Shown here: piece after piece, positions 17,368-26,455 of the stretch | Position numbering within the stretch: the first letter of the stretch is position 1 | Layout: each line of letters begins with the position of its first letter | Source: Rhodanobacteraceae bacterium | GTDB lineage: Bacteria; Pseudomonadota; Gammaproteobacteria; Xanthomonadales; SZUA-5 | Direction: 5' to 3' | Assembly: GCA_016717705.1 (NCBI GenBank) | Contig: JADKFD010000049.1 | Span: 1-63,122, forward strand | Length of the DNA stretch: 63,122 nucleotides | Notes under the pieces: generated by a model | The model's database searches: none | Told to the model about the DNA's origin: nothing | Seen by the model: only the letters and a program-made list of their open reading frames with translations | Program-made: the position numbers and the translations under genes

Positions 17368-18456
17368 ATGCCCATCGCCGCCCCGATCGACTGGCGCCAG
17401 TCGCAAACCCTCGCCGACGCCCACGGCCTGCCGGCTTTCTGCTACACGGACGCCGACCTCGCCGCGCGCGAACGCGGCGCGATCTTCGCGCGCAGTTGGC
17501 AGCTGGTCGCGCATCGCGCGCAGCTGGTCAATCCGGGTGATCACGTGGTTGCCGAGGTCGCCGGTACACCGCTGCTGTTGTTGCGCGACGACACCGGGAC
17601 CTTGCGCGCACTGCACAACGTCTGCCGTCATCGCGGCGGGCCGCTGGCGATCGCCGACGGGCACGGCCTGAAGCAGTTGCGCTGCCACTACCACGGCTGG
17701 ACCTACGACCTCGCCGGCTGCCTGAAGAGCGGCCCGGAACTGGATGCCATCGCCGGTCTGGATCGCGCCAACACGCGCCTGCCGACGGCTCGCACGGCCG
17801 AATGGCAGGGCCTGGTGTTCGTGGCGCTCGATCCAACCACAGCGGATTTCGCCGAACTCGTCGAAGGCATCGACGCGCGCCTGGCTGGCCGCGGCATGGG
17901 CGGCTATGTGCACCAGCGGCACGTCAGTTACACCGCGAACTGCAACTGGAAGGCCTATGTCGACAACTACGCCGAGGGCTATCACGTCCCGCATGTGCAT
18001 CCCGCGCTGAACCAGTTGCTCGACTACCGCAGCTACACCACCGATTGCGCGCGCTGGCATTCGCTGCAATCCAGCCCGCTCGACGACGACAGCAGTTTCT
18101 ACGGCAGCGGCGAGGGCCTGTACTACCTGATGTGGCCGAACACCATGCTCAACATCCTGCCCGGCCGGCTGCAGACCAACCACGTGGTGCCGCTCGGGGT
18201 CGACCGTTGCCGCATCGATTTCGACTACTACTACGCGCCCGGCCTGGCCGAGGGCAACGCCGCGCGCATCACCCAGGACCAGGCGCTGGCCGAGCTCACG
18301 CAGCAGGAAGACATCACCATCTGCGAGCGGGTGCACAAGGCCTTTGCCAGCGGCTCGTACACGGTCGGCCGCGTGCACCCCAAGCGCGAGCAGGGCATTC
18401 ATCATTTTCAGGAGCTGTATCGGCAGGCCATGCGCGGGGCCGCGGAGCAGCTGTAG
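17368..18456 (+). CDS. Rieske aromatic-ring-hydroxylating-type oxygenase, alpha subunit
   Basis: A 362-residue protein. The [2Fe-2S] Rieske ligands are CRHRGG and CHYHGW near residues 88-112. The catalytic domain carries NWKAYVDNYAEGYHVPHVHP near residue 195, containing the bridging Asp and the two His of the mononuclear iron. Overall it resembles the GbcA / choline-monooxygenase-like branch (quaternary-amine or small-substrate demethylases) rather than large aromatic dioxygenases; that is a judgement from motif spacing. No ferredoxin reductase partner is adjacent. The stop TAG comes from the start of the following REP element. Confidence 0.82.
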   Translation: MPIAAPIDWRQSQTLADAHGLPAFCYTDADLAARERGAIFARSWQLVAHRAQLVNPGDHVVAEVAGTPLLLLRDDTGTLRALHNVCRHRGGPLAIADGHGLKQLRCHYHGWTYDLAGCLKSGPELDAIAGLDRANTRLPTARTAEWQGLVFVALDPTTADFAELVEGIDARLAGRGMGGYVHQRHVSYTANCNWKAYVDNYAEGYHVPHVHPALNQLLDYRSYTTDCARWHSLQSSPLDDDSSFYGSGEGLYYLMWPNTMLNILPGRLQTNHVVPLGVDRCRIDFDYYYAPGLAEGNAARITQDQALAELTQQEDITICERVHKAFASGSYTVGRVHPKREQGIHHFQELYRQAMRGAAEQL

Positions 18457-18506
18457 GAGCGAGCTTGGTCGCGATCAAAAGCATCGCGCGCGAGCGCGCT
18501 CCTACA
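18452..18506. repeat. REP-like element providing the stop of the Rieske gene
   Basis: TGTAGGAGCGAGCTTGG, a short spacer, then CGCGCGAGCGCGCTCCTACA: two inverted halves. The TAG of the left half is the stop codon of the upstream gene. Confidence 0.85.
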
Positions 18507-18558
18507 AGAGGCCGACGTTTCGGGTGATCATGGCGGCCTCATCGCTGGAATCAACGCC

Positions 18559-19431
18559 ATGTCCACCGACGCCCTCCCCGCAGCCGAACCGGTCGCAGCC
18601 ACGCCGGCGCCCGCGGCAACCGCGCCCCGTCCGCATGTGGTCGAGTTCACCAAGGTCAGCAAGACCTATGGCGAAGGCCCGAGCGCCTACACTGCGATCA
18701 AGGACGTCAATTTCGTCGTCGAAGACCGCGTCGACCACGGCGAGTTCGTGTCCATCCTCGGGCCCTCCGGCTGTGGCAAGAGCACCATCCTGCGGATGAT
18801 CGCCGGGCTGTCGCCGCAGTTCCCGGCGACCAGCGGCACCGTGCATGTGTTCGGCAAACCGGTGGACGGCGCCGGCTCCGACCGCGGCATGGTGTTCCAG
18901 GACTACACCAGCTTCGATCACCTGTCGGTGGTCGACAACATCGCCTTCGGCCTGGAATGCCGCGGCGTGGCGCTGGCGGAGCGCCGGGCGCAGGCCATGC
19001 AGTGGATCGAAAAGGTCGGCCTGAATCCGGGCACCGATGCGCTGAAATACCCGCATCAGTTGTCCGGTGGCATGCGCCAGCGCGTGGCGATCGCACGCAC
19101 GCTGATCCTGAAGCCGCGCATCATCCTGATGGACGAGCCCTTCGGCGCACTCGATCCGGGCACCCGCTATGCGATGCAGGACCTGCTGATCAGCCTGTGG
19201 CGCGAGCAGCAGGCCACGGTGTTCTTCATCACCCACTCGATCGAGGAAGCGGTGTACCTGGGCGACCGCGTGCTGATCATGTCGCGCGCACCCGGCACCA
19301 TCCTGCACCAGCTGCCGATGGCGCATTCCGACCGCCCCGCCAGGGAAATGCAGCGCGACCCGGAATTCATCCGCACCGTGTTCAAGGTGCGCGACATCGT
19401 CGACGAGCTGGAGAAGCCGGCGACGGCGTGA
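18559..19431 (+). CDS. ABC transporter ATP-binding protein (nitrate/sulfonate/taurine type)
   Basis: A 290-residue ATPase with a ~25-residue Ala/Pro-rich leader. Walker A is GPSGCGKST near residue 72, the Q-loop is VFQDYTSF, the signature is LSGGMRQRVAIAR near residue 172, and Walker B is IILMDEPFGALD near residue 193, followed by the THSIEEAVYLGDRV H-loop. Similarity to SsuB/TauB/NrtD-like subunits is evident. No permease or substrate-binding gene is adjacent, which is odd for this family; partners must be encoded elsewhere if the gene is functional. Confidence 0.88.
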   Translation: MSTDALPAAEPVAATPAPAATAPRPHVVEFTKVSKTYGEGPSAYTAIKDVNFVVEDRVDHGEFVSILGPSGCGKSTILRMIAGLSPQFPATSGTVHVFGKPVDGAGSDRGMVFQDYTSFDHLSVVDNIAFGLECRGVALAERRAQAMQWIEKVGLNPGTDALKYPHQLSGGMRQRVAIARTLILKPRIILMDEPFGALDPGTRYAMQDLLISLWREQQATVFFITHSIEEAVYLGDRVLIMSRAPGTILHQLPMAHSDRPAREMQRDPEFIRTVFKVRDIVDELEKPATA

Positions 19432-19480
19432 TTGGCGCGCTCTTTCCTCGAGTTTGCGGCATCAACGGAAGGGCATTTTG

Positions 19481-19602
19481 TCCGCAAAGGACGCAAAGGA
19501 AAGCGGAAGCTCTGGGTTGATCGGCGAATTGAGCCGGGCGCCTGATTCGATCGAAACCAATCACACTTGGCTCTTCTTTGCGTCCTTTGCGTCCTTTGCG
19601 GA
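19481..19602. repeat. 20-bp perfect inverted repeat of the GCAAAGGAC type
   Basis: Arms 19481-19500 (TCCGCAAAGGACGCAAAGGA) and 19583-19602 are exact inverse complements, 82 bp apart. Each arm is a short tandem (CGCAAAGGA twice). It lies in the 258-bp gap between the ABC ATPase and ubiE. Confidence 0.9.
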
Positions 19603-19689
19603 CCAACAAAAACAGACCCGCCCCGCGCAGGCCCCGCAACGGCGGCAGATCAAGCCCCGCCTCCACCGCCCTCGCGTATCCTCGGCCCC

Positions 19690-20435
19690 ATGGACAAACC
19701 CACCACTCATTTCGGTTATCGCGACGTCCCGGTGACCGAGAAGCAGTCGCTGGTCGGCGAGGTGTTCACCTCGGTCGCCTCGCGCTACGACGTCATGAAC
19801 GATCTGATGTCGCTCGGCCTGCACCGGCTGTGGAAGCGGCATTTCGTCGCCACCGCCAATGTGCGCAAGGGCGATCGTGTGCTCGATCTGGCCGGCGGTA
19901 CCGGCGACATTTCCGGGCTGATGGCGCCGCTGGTCGGCGATACCGGCATGGTGGTGCTATCGGACATCAATGCCGAAATGTTGGCGCGCGGCCGCGACCG
20001 CATGCTCGACGAAGGCCACAGCGCGCGCATCGCCTGCGCGCGGATCAATGCCGAGGCGCTGCCGTTCCCCGATCGCAGCTTCGACGTGATCACCATCGCC
20101 TTCGGCCTGCGCAACGTCACCGACCAGCCGCGCGCACTGGCCGAAATGAAACGCGTGCTGCGCCCGGGTGGGCGCGCGCTGGTGCTGGAGTTTTCCGAAG
20201 TGCGTCAGCCGCTGCTCAAGCCCCTGTACGACGTTTATTCATTCGCAGTGTTGCCGGCGCTTGGACGTCCGTGGCCAAGGACGAGGCGAGCTACCGCTAC
20301 CTCGCCGAATCGATCCGCAAACATCCCAACCAGGAAACCCTGGCCGGCCTGATGACCGCCGCCGGCCTGGAACGCGTCAGCGTGCACAATCTGCTGGGCG
20401 GGATTGTTGCCATTCATTCGGGTTACGCGATGTAG
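19690..20435 (+). CDS. ubiE: Demethylmenaquinone/demethoxyubiquinol methyltransferase UbiE (one frameshift)
   Basis: About 248 residues, starting MDKPTTHFGYRDVPVTEKQ at 19690. Typical UbiE features: VFTSVASRYDVMNDLMSLGLHRLWK, VLDLAGGTGDISGLMA near residue 65, FGLRNVTDQPRALAEMKRVLRPGG near residue 145, and a C-terminus ASYRYLAESIRKHPNQETLAGLM...GGIVAIHSGYAM. The frame breaks near 20264, between VLPALG and SVAKDEASYRYL; one missing base (GG-CACG) restores it. The enzyme performs the C-methylation of ubiquinone and menaquinone precursors and is usually essential for respiration, so an indel error is likely. The stop TAG belongs to the REP element that follows. Confidence 0.88.
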
Positions 20436-20503
20436 GAGCGACGTGTACGTCGCGACCGTTGAAGCGCCGCGGTTGACAGGCGCGACGTGCCCGTCGCTCC
20501 CAC
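20431..20503. repeat. REP-like element (GCGACGTGTACGTCGC type) supplying the ubiE stop
   Basis: TGTAGGAGCGACGTGTACGT at 20431 and an inverted partner GCGACGTGCCCGTCGCTCC near 20481-20501. The same subtype occurs at 56509-56535 and 60820-60885. Confidence 0.8.
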
Positions 20504-20597
20504 GACAACCGCACCTTGCGGCCCGCCGTACGCGTGTCCGCGCATTCACCGGGGGCGCTGCGCGCGCTGGCCAATTGCCAGCGCGCGCTCTCGTCGC

Positions 20598-23500
20598 TTA
20601 CTCGAAGCCGTTGCGGAACACGCTGTCGGCATCCAGGCACATGCCCGGGGTGCTGGCGTTGGTGAACTGCACTTCGTCGAGGAAGAAACCCGCCTCTTCC
20701 GAGCCCGGGTCGGACGAGAAGCGCCAGCGCAACTGCACGGTGCGCGGCGCCGCGCCGGTGAAGGTGCGGGTGAAGGTCTGGAAGGCGTTGGCCGTGCTGC
20801 CCGAGAAGGCGCCCTGCGATGCCGGGTAGCCGCAGGCATTCAGGGGCGGCGAGCCGGTCTGCGAGAAGTTCGACGGGTAACCCGCATCCGGCGCGACCGG
20901 CGCGAAAGCACCGCCATCGATCGCCGCTTCCAGCACCACGCCGTCCCAGTTGACTTCCAGGTTGTAGCGCGCCTTGAAGGTGAGAACGGAGCTGCCGATC
21001 GGCAGGTTGAACACCGGCGACGTCAACGCGGCGCAGGTGTCGGGCGCATAGGTGGTGGCCGCGTCGGGCGCATTGCGGTAGCTGTAAGTGCCGGCGGAAG
21101 CGAAGTTGTTGCTGATCGACCACGGCGCCACGAGTTCCAGGAAGGACGGCGAATCGGCGCCATCGGTGAACGTCCCGGGAACTTGCGCCTGAGCGGATGG
21201 CGTGTACTTCAGCCGCAGGCTGCCGAGCGACTCATTGCCGCCGGACGGACCCGGATTGCCGCTGGTGGTGTCTTCGGCGCGCACCACGTAGTAGTAGGTG
21301 GTCAGCGACAGCGCCGTGCTGTCGATGAACTCGGTACCGGTGACGGCGGTGGCGATGCGATTGGCCGGCGCCGGCGTGAACAGCGGATCGGTCGATCGGT
21401 AGACGTTGTAGCGGATGCCGCTGGCGGCCGGGCAGCTGCTGCTGCCGGCGGACCACTGCACGCGCGTTGCACAGCCGCTCGGCGTGACGCGGGTCGCCGT
21501 CACCGTGGCCTGGTCGAAGCTGGGATACAGGGTGCAGGCGGCGGTGGACATGATGTCGGAGCAGACGCTGATCGGGCCCTCGCCGCAGGCATCGACGCCG
21601 CGCAACTTGTAGGCGTAGGTGAAGCCGCCCTGGGTCAGCGTGTCGGTGACCGTCGAGCTGGCGCCCTGGGCCACCAGCTGGAAATCGCTGGCGACGGCGG
21701 AGGCGCAAATGCCGTTGGCGCGGTACAGCTGATAGCCGGTGGCATTGGCCGCCGGGTTGCTGCTCACGCTGACCGTGTTGCCGGCACTGTTGGCAACGAC
21801 ATTGCCCGGCGCCGCGGTCACCGCCGTCGCACATTGCGCCGTGGAGACGGCCAGACCATAGCCCTGTCGATTCGCATACGGCTGGCCATCACCCGGCACC
21901 GCCGTGCCCTTGACGCGGATGGTGTAGACCCCCGCGGTCGGCGCCGTCAGGCGCACCTGTTCCAGCGGGTTCAGCGTGTCGGCAGTGCCGCCGGTGTTCG
22001 AATTGGCCGCCGCGCCGGTACCGGTGATCACGTTGCCGCGATAGGTATTGGCGCCCTCGACCACTTCGAGATCAAGGTTGTTGACCAGGGCAGTACCCGC
22101 GGCGCCCGGCGTACCGGGCGGGTCGTACCACGCCAGCGTGGCGCGGAATTCCTGGCCGGCACCCACCTGCACCTGGTACTCGTGCTGCTCGCCAGTACTC
22201 AGGCCTACCGATTGCTGGCGGGCGAAGGTGCGCAGATCGCGGGCATCGCCCGGGAAATACAGATTGTTGTCGAGCCAGATGCGACCCCAGCCGTAGGCGT
22301 TGCCGGGAGTGGTGCTGATGAACGCGGTGCCATTGGTCAGCAGCGCCTTCATTTCTGCGCCGAGCGGCTTGCGCGCATTGGCCGGCGTCTTCACGCCGGT
22401 CGGGTAGAAACCGTCGCTGAAGTACTGGCGCAGCAGCGCCGTGCCGCCGGCCACAGCCGGCGTCGACATCGAGGTGCCCGACAGCGTCTGCGTCAACGCC
22501 TGATTCGGGTTGGCCGGCGGGTTACTGTTCTCGGTATTGCCTAGCGCCGAACTCAGCGTGCCGGGCCCCATGATGTCGGGCTTGCGCCGGCCATCGCTGG
22601 TCGGACCGCGCGAACTGAAGCCGGCGACCGTAGTCGAATTTCCCGAACCCAGGGCGCCGACCGTCAGCGCGTGCTTGGCATGCGCGGGATGACCGATGGT
22701 CGAGGCGGCAGAACCTTCGTTGCCGGCGGAGAAGGCGATCAGCATGTCGTCGTTCAGCCACAACGCCTGGTCGACGTCGGCGTCGCTCGAGGTATAGAAC
22801 GGTGCGCTGGCAAAGTCCGAGCCATAGCTGTTGCTGGAAATGTAGGCGCCGGCCGCGCGTGCCTGCTGCCACATCGGCAGCCCGCCGATACCGGCCAGGC
22901 AGCCCGAGGTGTCGTTGCCCAGGTCCTGGAACAGGATCTGCGCATTCGGCGCCATGCCGTCGCCGGTGTCGTAGTTGGGCTCGGTCGGCGTCGATGCGGT
23001 ACCCGAATCGCCTGCTACCGTACCGGTCGTGTGCGTGCCGTGGAAGCTGGTCGATGAGCCACCCGGGCACGTCGAATTGTTGTCGTAGGCAGTGGCACCC
23101 GGTTGCACGAAATAGGCGTAGACCTTGCGGTTGGGGAACACCGCGCCGATTGCCGGCGGCGTCGGGTTCGAGGCGTCGGTGATCTCGGTGTTGGTCGCGC
23201 CACCGTTGTTGTAACGGTTGAACCAGCCTTCGTTGCGATCCATGCCGGAGTCGGCGATGGCGACGATCTGGCCGCTGCCGATGATGTCCTGGGCCCAGAT
23301 CGGCGCATTGCCGATCGGATTGGCGCCGGCCGCCTGATTGGCCTGGATCGGCCACACCGCTGCGGCATTGTGCAATTTCGGATACTCGAAACGCTCGATC
23401 CACTGCACTTCATCGAGCGCCGCGAGTGCCGCCACCGTAGTAGCGAGGCGCGCGCGCGGCACGGCGATGCGCAGCAGCGGGAAAGCGCCCTGGTCGAGCA

Positions 23501-24050
23501 CACTGGGCGCGGCGTCACCGCTCAGTGCGGCCACCGTCGACAGCAGCGAAGCCGGCTTCTCGCCACGGAACAGCACGATGGTCAAGGACACCTGCGCGGC
23601 GTCGCCGGCGTCGATGCCATCGGCAATCTTGTAGTCCTCGCGCCACGGGCCGACATGGCGGATACGCGCATCCGCCGCCAGCGCGGCGCGGGTTTCCGCA
23701 CCGGCCTCGATCAGGTAGGCGTTGTTCGGCACATAGCCGACCACGCGCGCGCCCTGGGCAGTCAGCCAAGCCGCATCGACGCGGGAATCGGTATCAAACT
23801 GGACGATGGCATAGCGGCCAGCACCCGGCGCGCGGATCGACGCCAGCGGATTGACCAGGCGCTCGGCAGTCGGATCGAAGATGCCGGCGGCGAGCACCAG
23901 CAGCCTGGGATCATGCGCATTCGCGTACTGCTCGGGAGTCGGCGCCGCCTCGCGCGTACGCGTCGCCACGTTCAAAGGCGCCGCCAAGGCGACCGTCAGA
24001 CTGCCACAACCCAGCGCGAGCACCAGCGCGCTAAGACGCATACCTTTCAT
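20598..24050 (-). CDS. Secreted S8 subtilisin-like serine protease, multidomain
   Basis: A 1150-residue exported protease from ATG 24050, MKGMRLSALVLALGCGSLTVALA (signal peptide). The longer frame start at 24299 was rejected. The catalytic triad is Asp in VAIADSGMDRN (~267), His in FHGTHTTGTVAG (~337) and Ser in LSGTSMSTPAVAGG (~528), with the oxyanion Asn in FSAGNEG. A prodomain-like region precedes it. After ~residue 560 come a beta-sandwich (FRATLAWYDPPG), fibronectin-III-like segments (ATGYQLYRANG; IRYNVYRSTD), and a C-terminal jelly-roll domain ending CLDADSVFRNGFE. That FxNGFE ending recurs, as I recall, in secreted proteins of this lineage and may be a sorting tag. Confidence 0.92.
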   Translation of the reverse strand: MKGMRLSALVLALGCGSLTVALAAPLNVATRTREAAPTPEQYANAHDPRLLVLAAGIFDPTAERLVNPLASIRAPGAGRYAIVQFDTDSRVDAAWLTAQGARVVGYVPNNAYLIEAGAETRAALAADARIRHVGPWREDYKIADGIDAGDAAQVSLTIVLFRGEKPASLLSTVAALSGDAAPSVLDQGAFPLLRIAVPRARLATTVAALAALDEVQWIERFEYPKLHNAAAVWPIQANQAAGANPIGNAPIWAQDIIGSGQIVAIADSGMDRNEGWFNRYNNGGATNTEITDASNPTPPAIGAVFPNRKVYAYFVQPGATAYDNNSTCPGGSSTSFHGTHTTGTVAGDSGTASTPTEPNYDTGDGMAPNAQILFQDLGNDTSGCLAGIGGLPMWQQARAAGAYISSNSYGSDFASAPFYTSSDADVDQALWLNDDMLIAFSAGNEGSAASTIGHPAHAKHALTVGALGSGNSTTVAGFSSRGPTSDGRRKPDIMGPGTLSSALGNTENSNPPANPNQALTQTLSGTSMSTPAVAGGTALLRQYFSDGFYPTGVKTPANARKPLGAEMKALLTNGTAFISTTPGNAYGWGRIWLDNNLYFPGDARDLRTFARQQSVGLSTGEQHEYQVQVGAGQEFRATLAWYDPPGTPGAAGTALVNNLDLEVVEGANTYRGNVITGTGAAANSNTGGTADTLNPLEQVRLTAPTAGVYTIRVKGTAVPGDGQPYANRQGYGLAVSTAQCATAVTAAPGNVVANSAGNTVSVSSNPAANATGYQLYRANGICASAVASDFQLVAQGASSTVTDTLTQGGFTYAYKLRGVDACGEGPISVCSDIMSTAACTLYPSFDQATVTATRVTPSGCATRVQWSAGSSSCPAASGIRYNVYRSTDPLFTPAPANRIATAVTGTEFIDSTALSLTTYYYVVRAEDTTSGNPGPSGGNESLGSLRLKYTPSAQAQVPGTFTDGADSPSFLELVAPWSISNNFASAGTYSYRNAPDAATTYAPDTCAALTSPVFNLPIGSSVLTFKARYNLEVNWDGVVLEAAIDGGAFAPVAPDAGYPSNFSQTGSPPLNACGYPASQGAFSGSTANAFQTFTRTFTGAAPRTVQLRWRFSSDPGSEEAGFFLDEVQFTNASTPGMCLDADSVFRNGFE

Positions 24051-24426
24051 CGTGACGCTCCGACTGCCGATTTGGAGCGCGGATTGTAGAGAGATTTGCG
24101 CGGCGGCGGCGCGGCGGGATGCTGCCGATTGTCGGAAGACTTGCTCGTGCTGCGCGAGGCAATGTGCGACTGGGTTATTGCGCGGTCGCAGCGAAGCAAG
24201 CGATCTGCGCGAGCCTTGAATCGCACGGAAGTTCACCGGGCCCTCCCGGCAATTCGTTGGCCGCGAAAGGCCACGATCGATGCGGTACGTGACGCTCACG
24301 GCGTCCTGTTCGGGCTGCCTGGGCTCGCGCAGGGTCGCCCGGTGTGCTCGCCGATGCGCGGTTCACCGGGTGCTTGCCGCATGCCGGAGCCGGTTAATCG
24401 CTGCGCGACACATCGGCCTGCGCGAC

Positions 24427-24513
24427 CTGGAGTGCGCCGGCGTGCCGGCGCTTTGGATCACTGATCGCATATGCTGATGGCATCCAGGGCGGTGGCAAGC
24501 CACCGCACTCCAG
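24427..24513. repeat. CTGGAGTGCGC...GCACTCCAG inverted element
   Basis: An 87-bp imperfect palindrome with ends CTGGAGTGCG / CGCACTCCAG and two internal stems (GCCGGCGTGCCGGC; GCGGTGGCAAGCCACCGC). Related copies are at 12120-12186 and 17233-17320. Confidence 0.8.
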
Positions 24514-24703
24514 ATTCGCGGGCGCCGGCTTCAACCCGCGTAAGGCGTATTAAACGGGGTGGACCGCAGGTCTGTGGATTGTCCGCGTGGGCGGGGGCGT
24601 GGGTGTGTCGCGGTCCGGGCGGTTCCGCGCGGCTGTTTTACGGCGGCGCCATTGCCTTCGGCGCGCGGGATCCGCCCTACTCGGCTGATGCATCTTGTTT
24701 CTC

Positions 24704-24730
24704 AACGCCCGGCCTCGTGCCGGGCGTTTT
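24704..24730 (+). terminator. Rho-independent-type hairpin without an assigned upstream gene
   Basis: Perfect 10-base stem AACGCCCGGC / GCCGGGCGTT (24704-24713, 24719-24728) with a CTCGT loop and a short T run (four Ts at 24727-24730). Nothing coding on the plus strand precedes it, so it could end a small RNA or a leader transcript. Confidence 0.6.
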
Positions 24731-24823
24731 GCTGTGCGCGCATCCCCCACGAGCACCGGCTTCAGCCCGCCGCGACGCCAGCTGTGCTAAAAAGCGCCAC
24801 CCCTACTGCTGCAGGAATCCACC

Positions 24824-25750
24824 ATGCGCAAGACTCTGTTGGTCTCCACTCTGATGTTCACGCTGGCGGCCTGCCAGCCGTCGGAAGCGCCCAAGGAAGC
24901 GGCGGCTCCGGCGCCCGCTCCGGCGCCAGTCGCTGAACCGGCACCAGCCCCGGCACCGAGCCCGGCCGAGGCCTTTGCCGCCAAGCTCGACAACGCCCTT
25001 GCCGGCGCCCATCGCGCGGACGCCAACAAGGCACGCGATCAGTTCCGTCACCCGAAGGAAACGCTCGGCTTCTTTGGCCTGGCGCCGGGACAGACGGTGA
25101 TCGAGATCACGCCGGGCGGCGGCTGGTACACCGAGATCCTGGCGCCCACATTGAAGGGCGACGGTACTTTCGTTGGCGCCATCATCGATCCGACCGGCGT
25201 GACCAGCGAAGGCGCCAAGGCCTATTACACCAAGGGTAACCAGGCGCTGCGCGACAAGCTCGCCGCCAATCCGGAGCTGTACGGCGAGGCGCAGCTGGTC
25301 GAGTTCAACATGAGCGCGCCGAACTTTGGCGCCGACAACTCCGCCGACCTGGTGGTGACCTTCCGCAATGTGCACAACTGGGTGGGCCAGGATGCCGTGC
25401 AGGGCATGTTCGACGGCTTCTTCAAGGTGCTCAAGCCGGGCGGCGTGCTCGGCGTGGTCGAACATCGCGCCAAGGCCGACGAGACCATGGATCTCAAGGA
25501 ACTGGCCAAGACCGGCTACTTCCCGGAAGCCGCAGTGATCGAGATGGCGACCAAGGCCGGCTTCACGCTGGCGGAAAAGAGCGAGATCAACGCCAACCCG
25601 GCCGATACCAAGGACCATCCGAATGGGGTCTGGACGCTGCCGCCGAGCAATCAGGTCGAGGGCATTGCCGAAGCCGACCAGGCCAAGTACAAGGCCATCG
25701 GCGAGTCCGACCGGATGACCTTGAAGTTCGTCAAGCCAGCGGCGCAGTAA
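24824..25750 (+). CDS. Methyltransferase-like lipoprotein (predicted exported class I methyltransferase)
   Basis: A 308-residue protein beginning MRKTLLVSTLMFTLAACQPSE: a lipoprotein signal with lipobox LAAC (Cys 17). It is followed by an Ala/Pro linker of about 30 residues, a flexible tether. The folded part has FFGLAPGQTVIEITPGGGWYTEILAP near residue 85 (a SAM-binding-like glycine motif), ADLVVTFRNVHNW near 175 and VLKPGGVLGVVEHRA near 205, matching the COG4798-type predicted methyltransferases. An exported methyltransferase lacks an obvious SAM source, so these may bind another ligand. Start is clear from the signal peptide. Confidence 0.82.
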   Translation: MRKTLLVSTLMFTLAACQPSEAPKEAAAPAPAPAPVAEPAPAPAPSPAEAFAAKLDNALAGAHRADANKARDQFRHPKETLGFFGLAPGQTVIEITPGGGWYTEILAPTLKGDGTFVGAIIDPTGVTSEGAKAYYTKGNQALRDKLAANPELYGEAQLVEFNMSAPNFGADNSADLVVTFRNVHNWVGQDAVQGMFDGFFKVLKPGGVLGVVEHRAKADETMDLKELAKTGYFPEAAVIEMATKAGFTLAEKSEINANPADTKDHPNGVWTLPPSNQVEGIAEADQAKYKAIGESDRMTLKFVKPAAQ

Positions 25751-25778
25751 CGGACAGAGCGCGTGCGCCGCGGCCGTG

Positions 25779-26449
25779 GTAGCGCGGCCACGGCGCGCGG
25801 GTTGCTCGGGCATGCGGCAAGGGTGTTCGCGCCGACGGCCGCGTCGGTCTGCGGCAAGTCCTGCCGGGTGTCGCGCGTAACGGTCGTGGGGCGCGGACGG
25901 GATCGAGGACGCGCGTACCCGGCCTACGTTCGAGGTGCACGCGGCTTTAGTAGCGCGGCCACGGCGCGCGGGTTGCGTGGACGTGCGAGTAGGCTGTTCG
26001 CGCCGACGGCCGCGTCGGTCTGCGGCAAGCCCAGCCGGGTGTCGCGCGTAACGGCCATATCGCACGAATGGGACTCGAGGACGCGCGTACCCGGCCTACG
26101 TTCGAGGTGCACGCGGCTTTCGTAGCGCGGCCACGGCGCGCGGGTTGTCTGTACGTGCGGCAGGGCTGTTCGCGCCGACGGCCGCGGTGGTGTGCCGCAA
26201 GTCCTGCCGGGTGTCGCGCGTAACGGTCATGGCGCACGGATGGGACTCGAGGACGCGCGTACCCGGCCTACGTTCGAGGTGCGCGCGGCTTTAGTAGCGC
26301 GGCCACGGCGCGCGGGTTGCGTGGACGTGCGAGTAGGCTGTTCGCGCCGACGGCCGCGTCGGTCTGCGGCAAGCCCAGCCGGGTGTCGCGCGTAATGGCC
26401 ATATCGCACGGATGGGAATCAAGGACGCGCGTACCCGGCCTACGTTCTG
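25779..26449 (+). repeat. Four tandem ~171-bp repeat units
   Basis: Units start with GTAGCGCGGCCACGGCGCGC at 25779, 25950, 26122 and 26294, giving a period of 171-172 bp. Each has CTGTTCGCGCCGACGGCCGC (or a near match), GGGTGTCGCGCGTAA and a closing GACGCGCGTACCCGGCCTAC. Units 2 and 4 are the most alike. Short frames on both strands repeat with the unit and are not genes. The unit is the same family as the dispersed single copies at 7544-7702 and 15505-15663. Confidence 0.88.
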
Positions 26450-26455
26450 CACGCC

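Larger units (their letters stand above)
24051..24823. other. 773-bp gene-free region between divergent secreted-protein genes
   Basis: I see no convincing coding sequence. Contents: the TGGAGTGCGC hairpin element at 24427-24513; a GC-rich stretch 24540-24700 with no repeat assignment; a strong rho-independent-type hairpin at 24704-24730. The region must hold the promoters for the protease gene (minus strand) and the lipoprotein gene at 24824. Confidence 0.6.

Noticed and set aside
24051..24299. N-terminal extension of the subtilase to 24299
   Set aside because: The downstream ATG at 24050 begins a proper signal peptide; the 83 extra residues would bury it.
25779..26449. CRISPR array
   Set aside because: The period is ~171 bp with similar, not unique, interiors; no 28-37 bp repeat with variable spacers and no cas gene.
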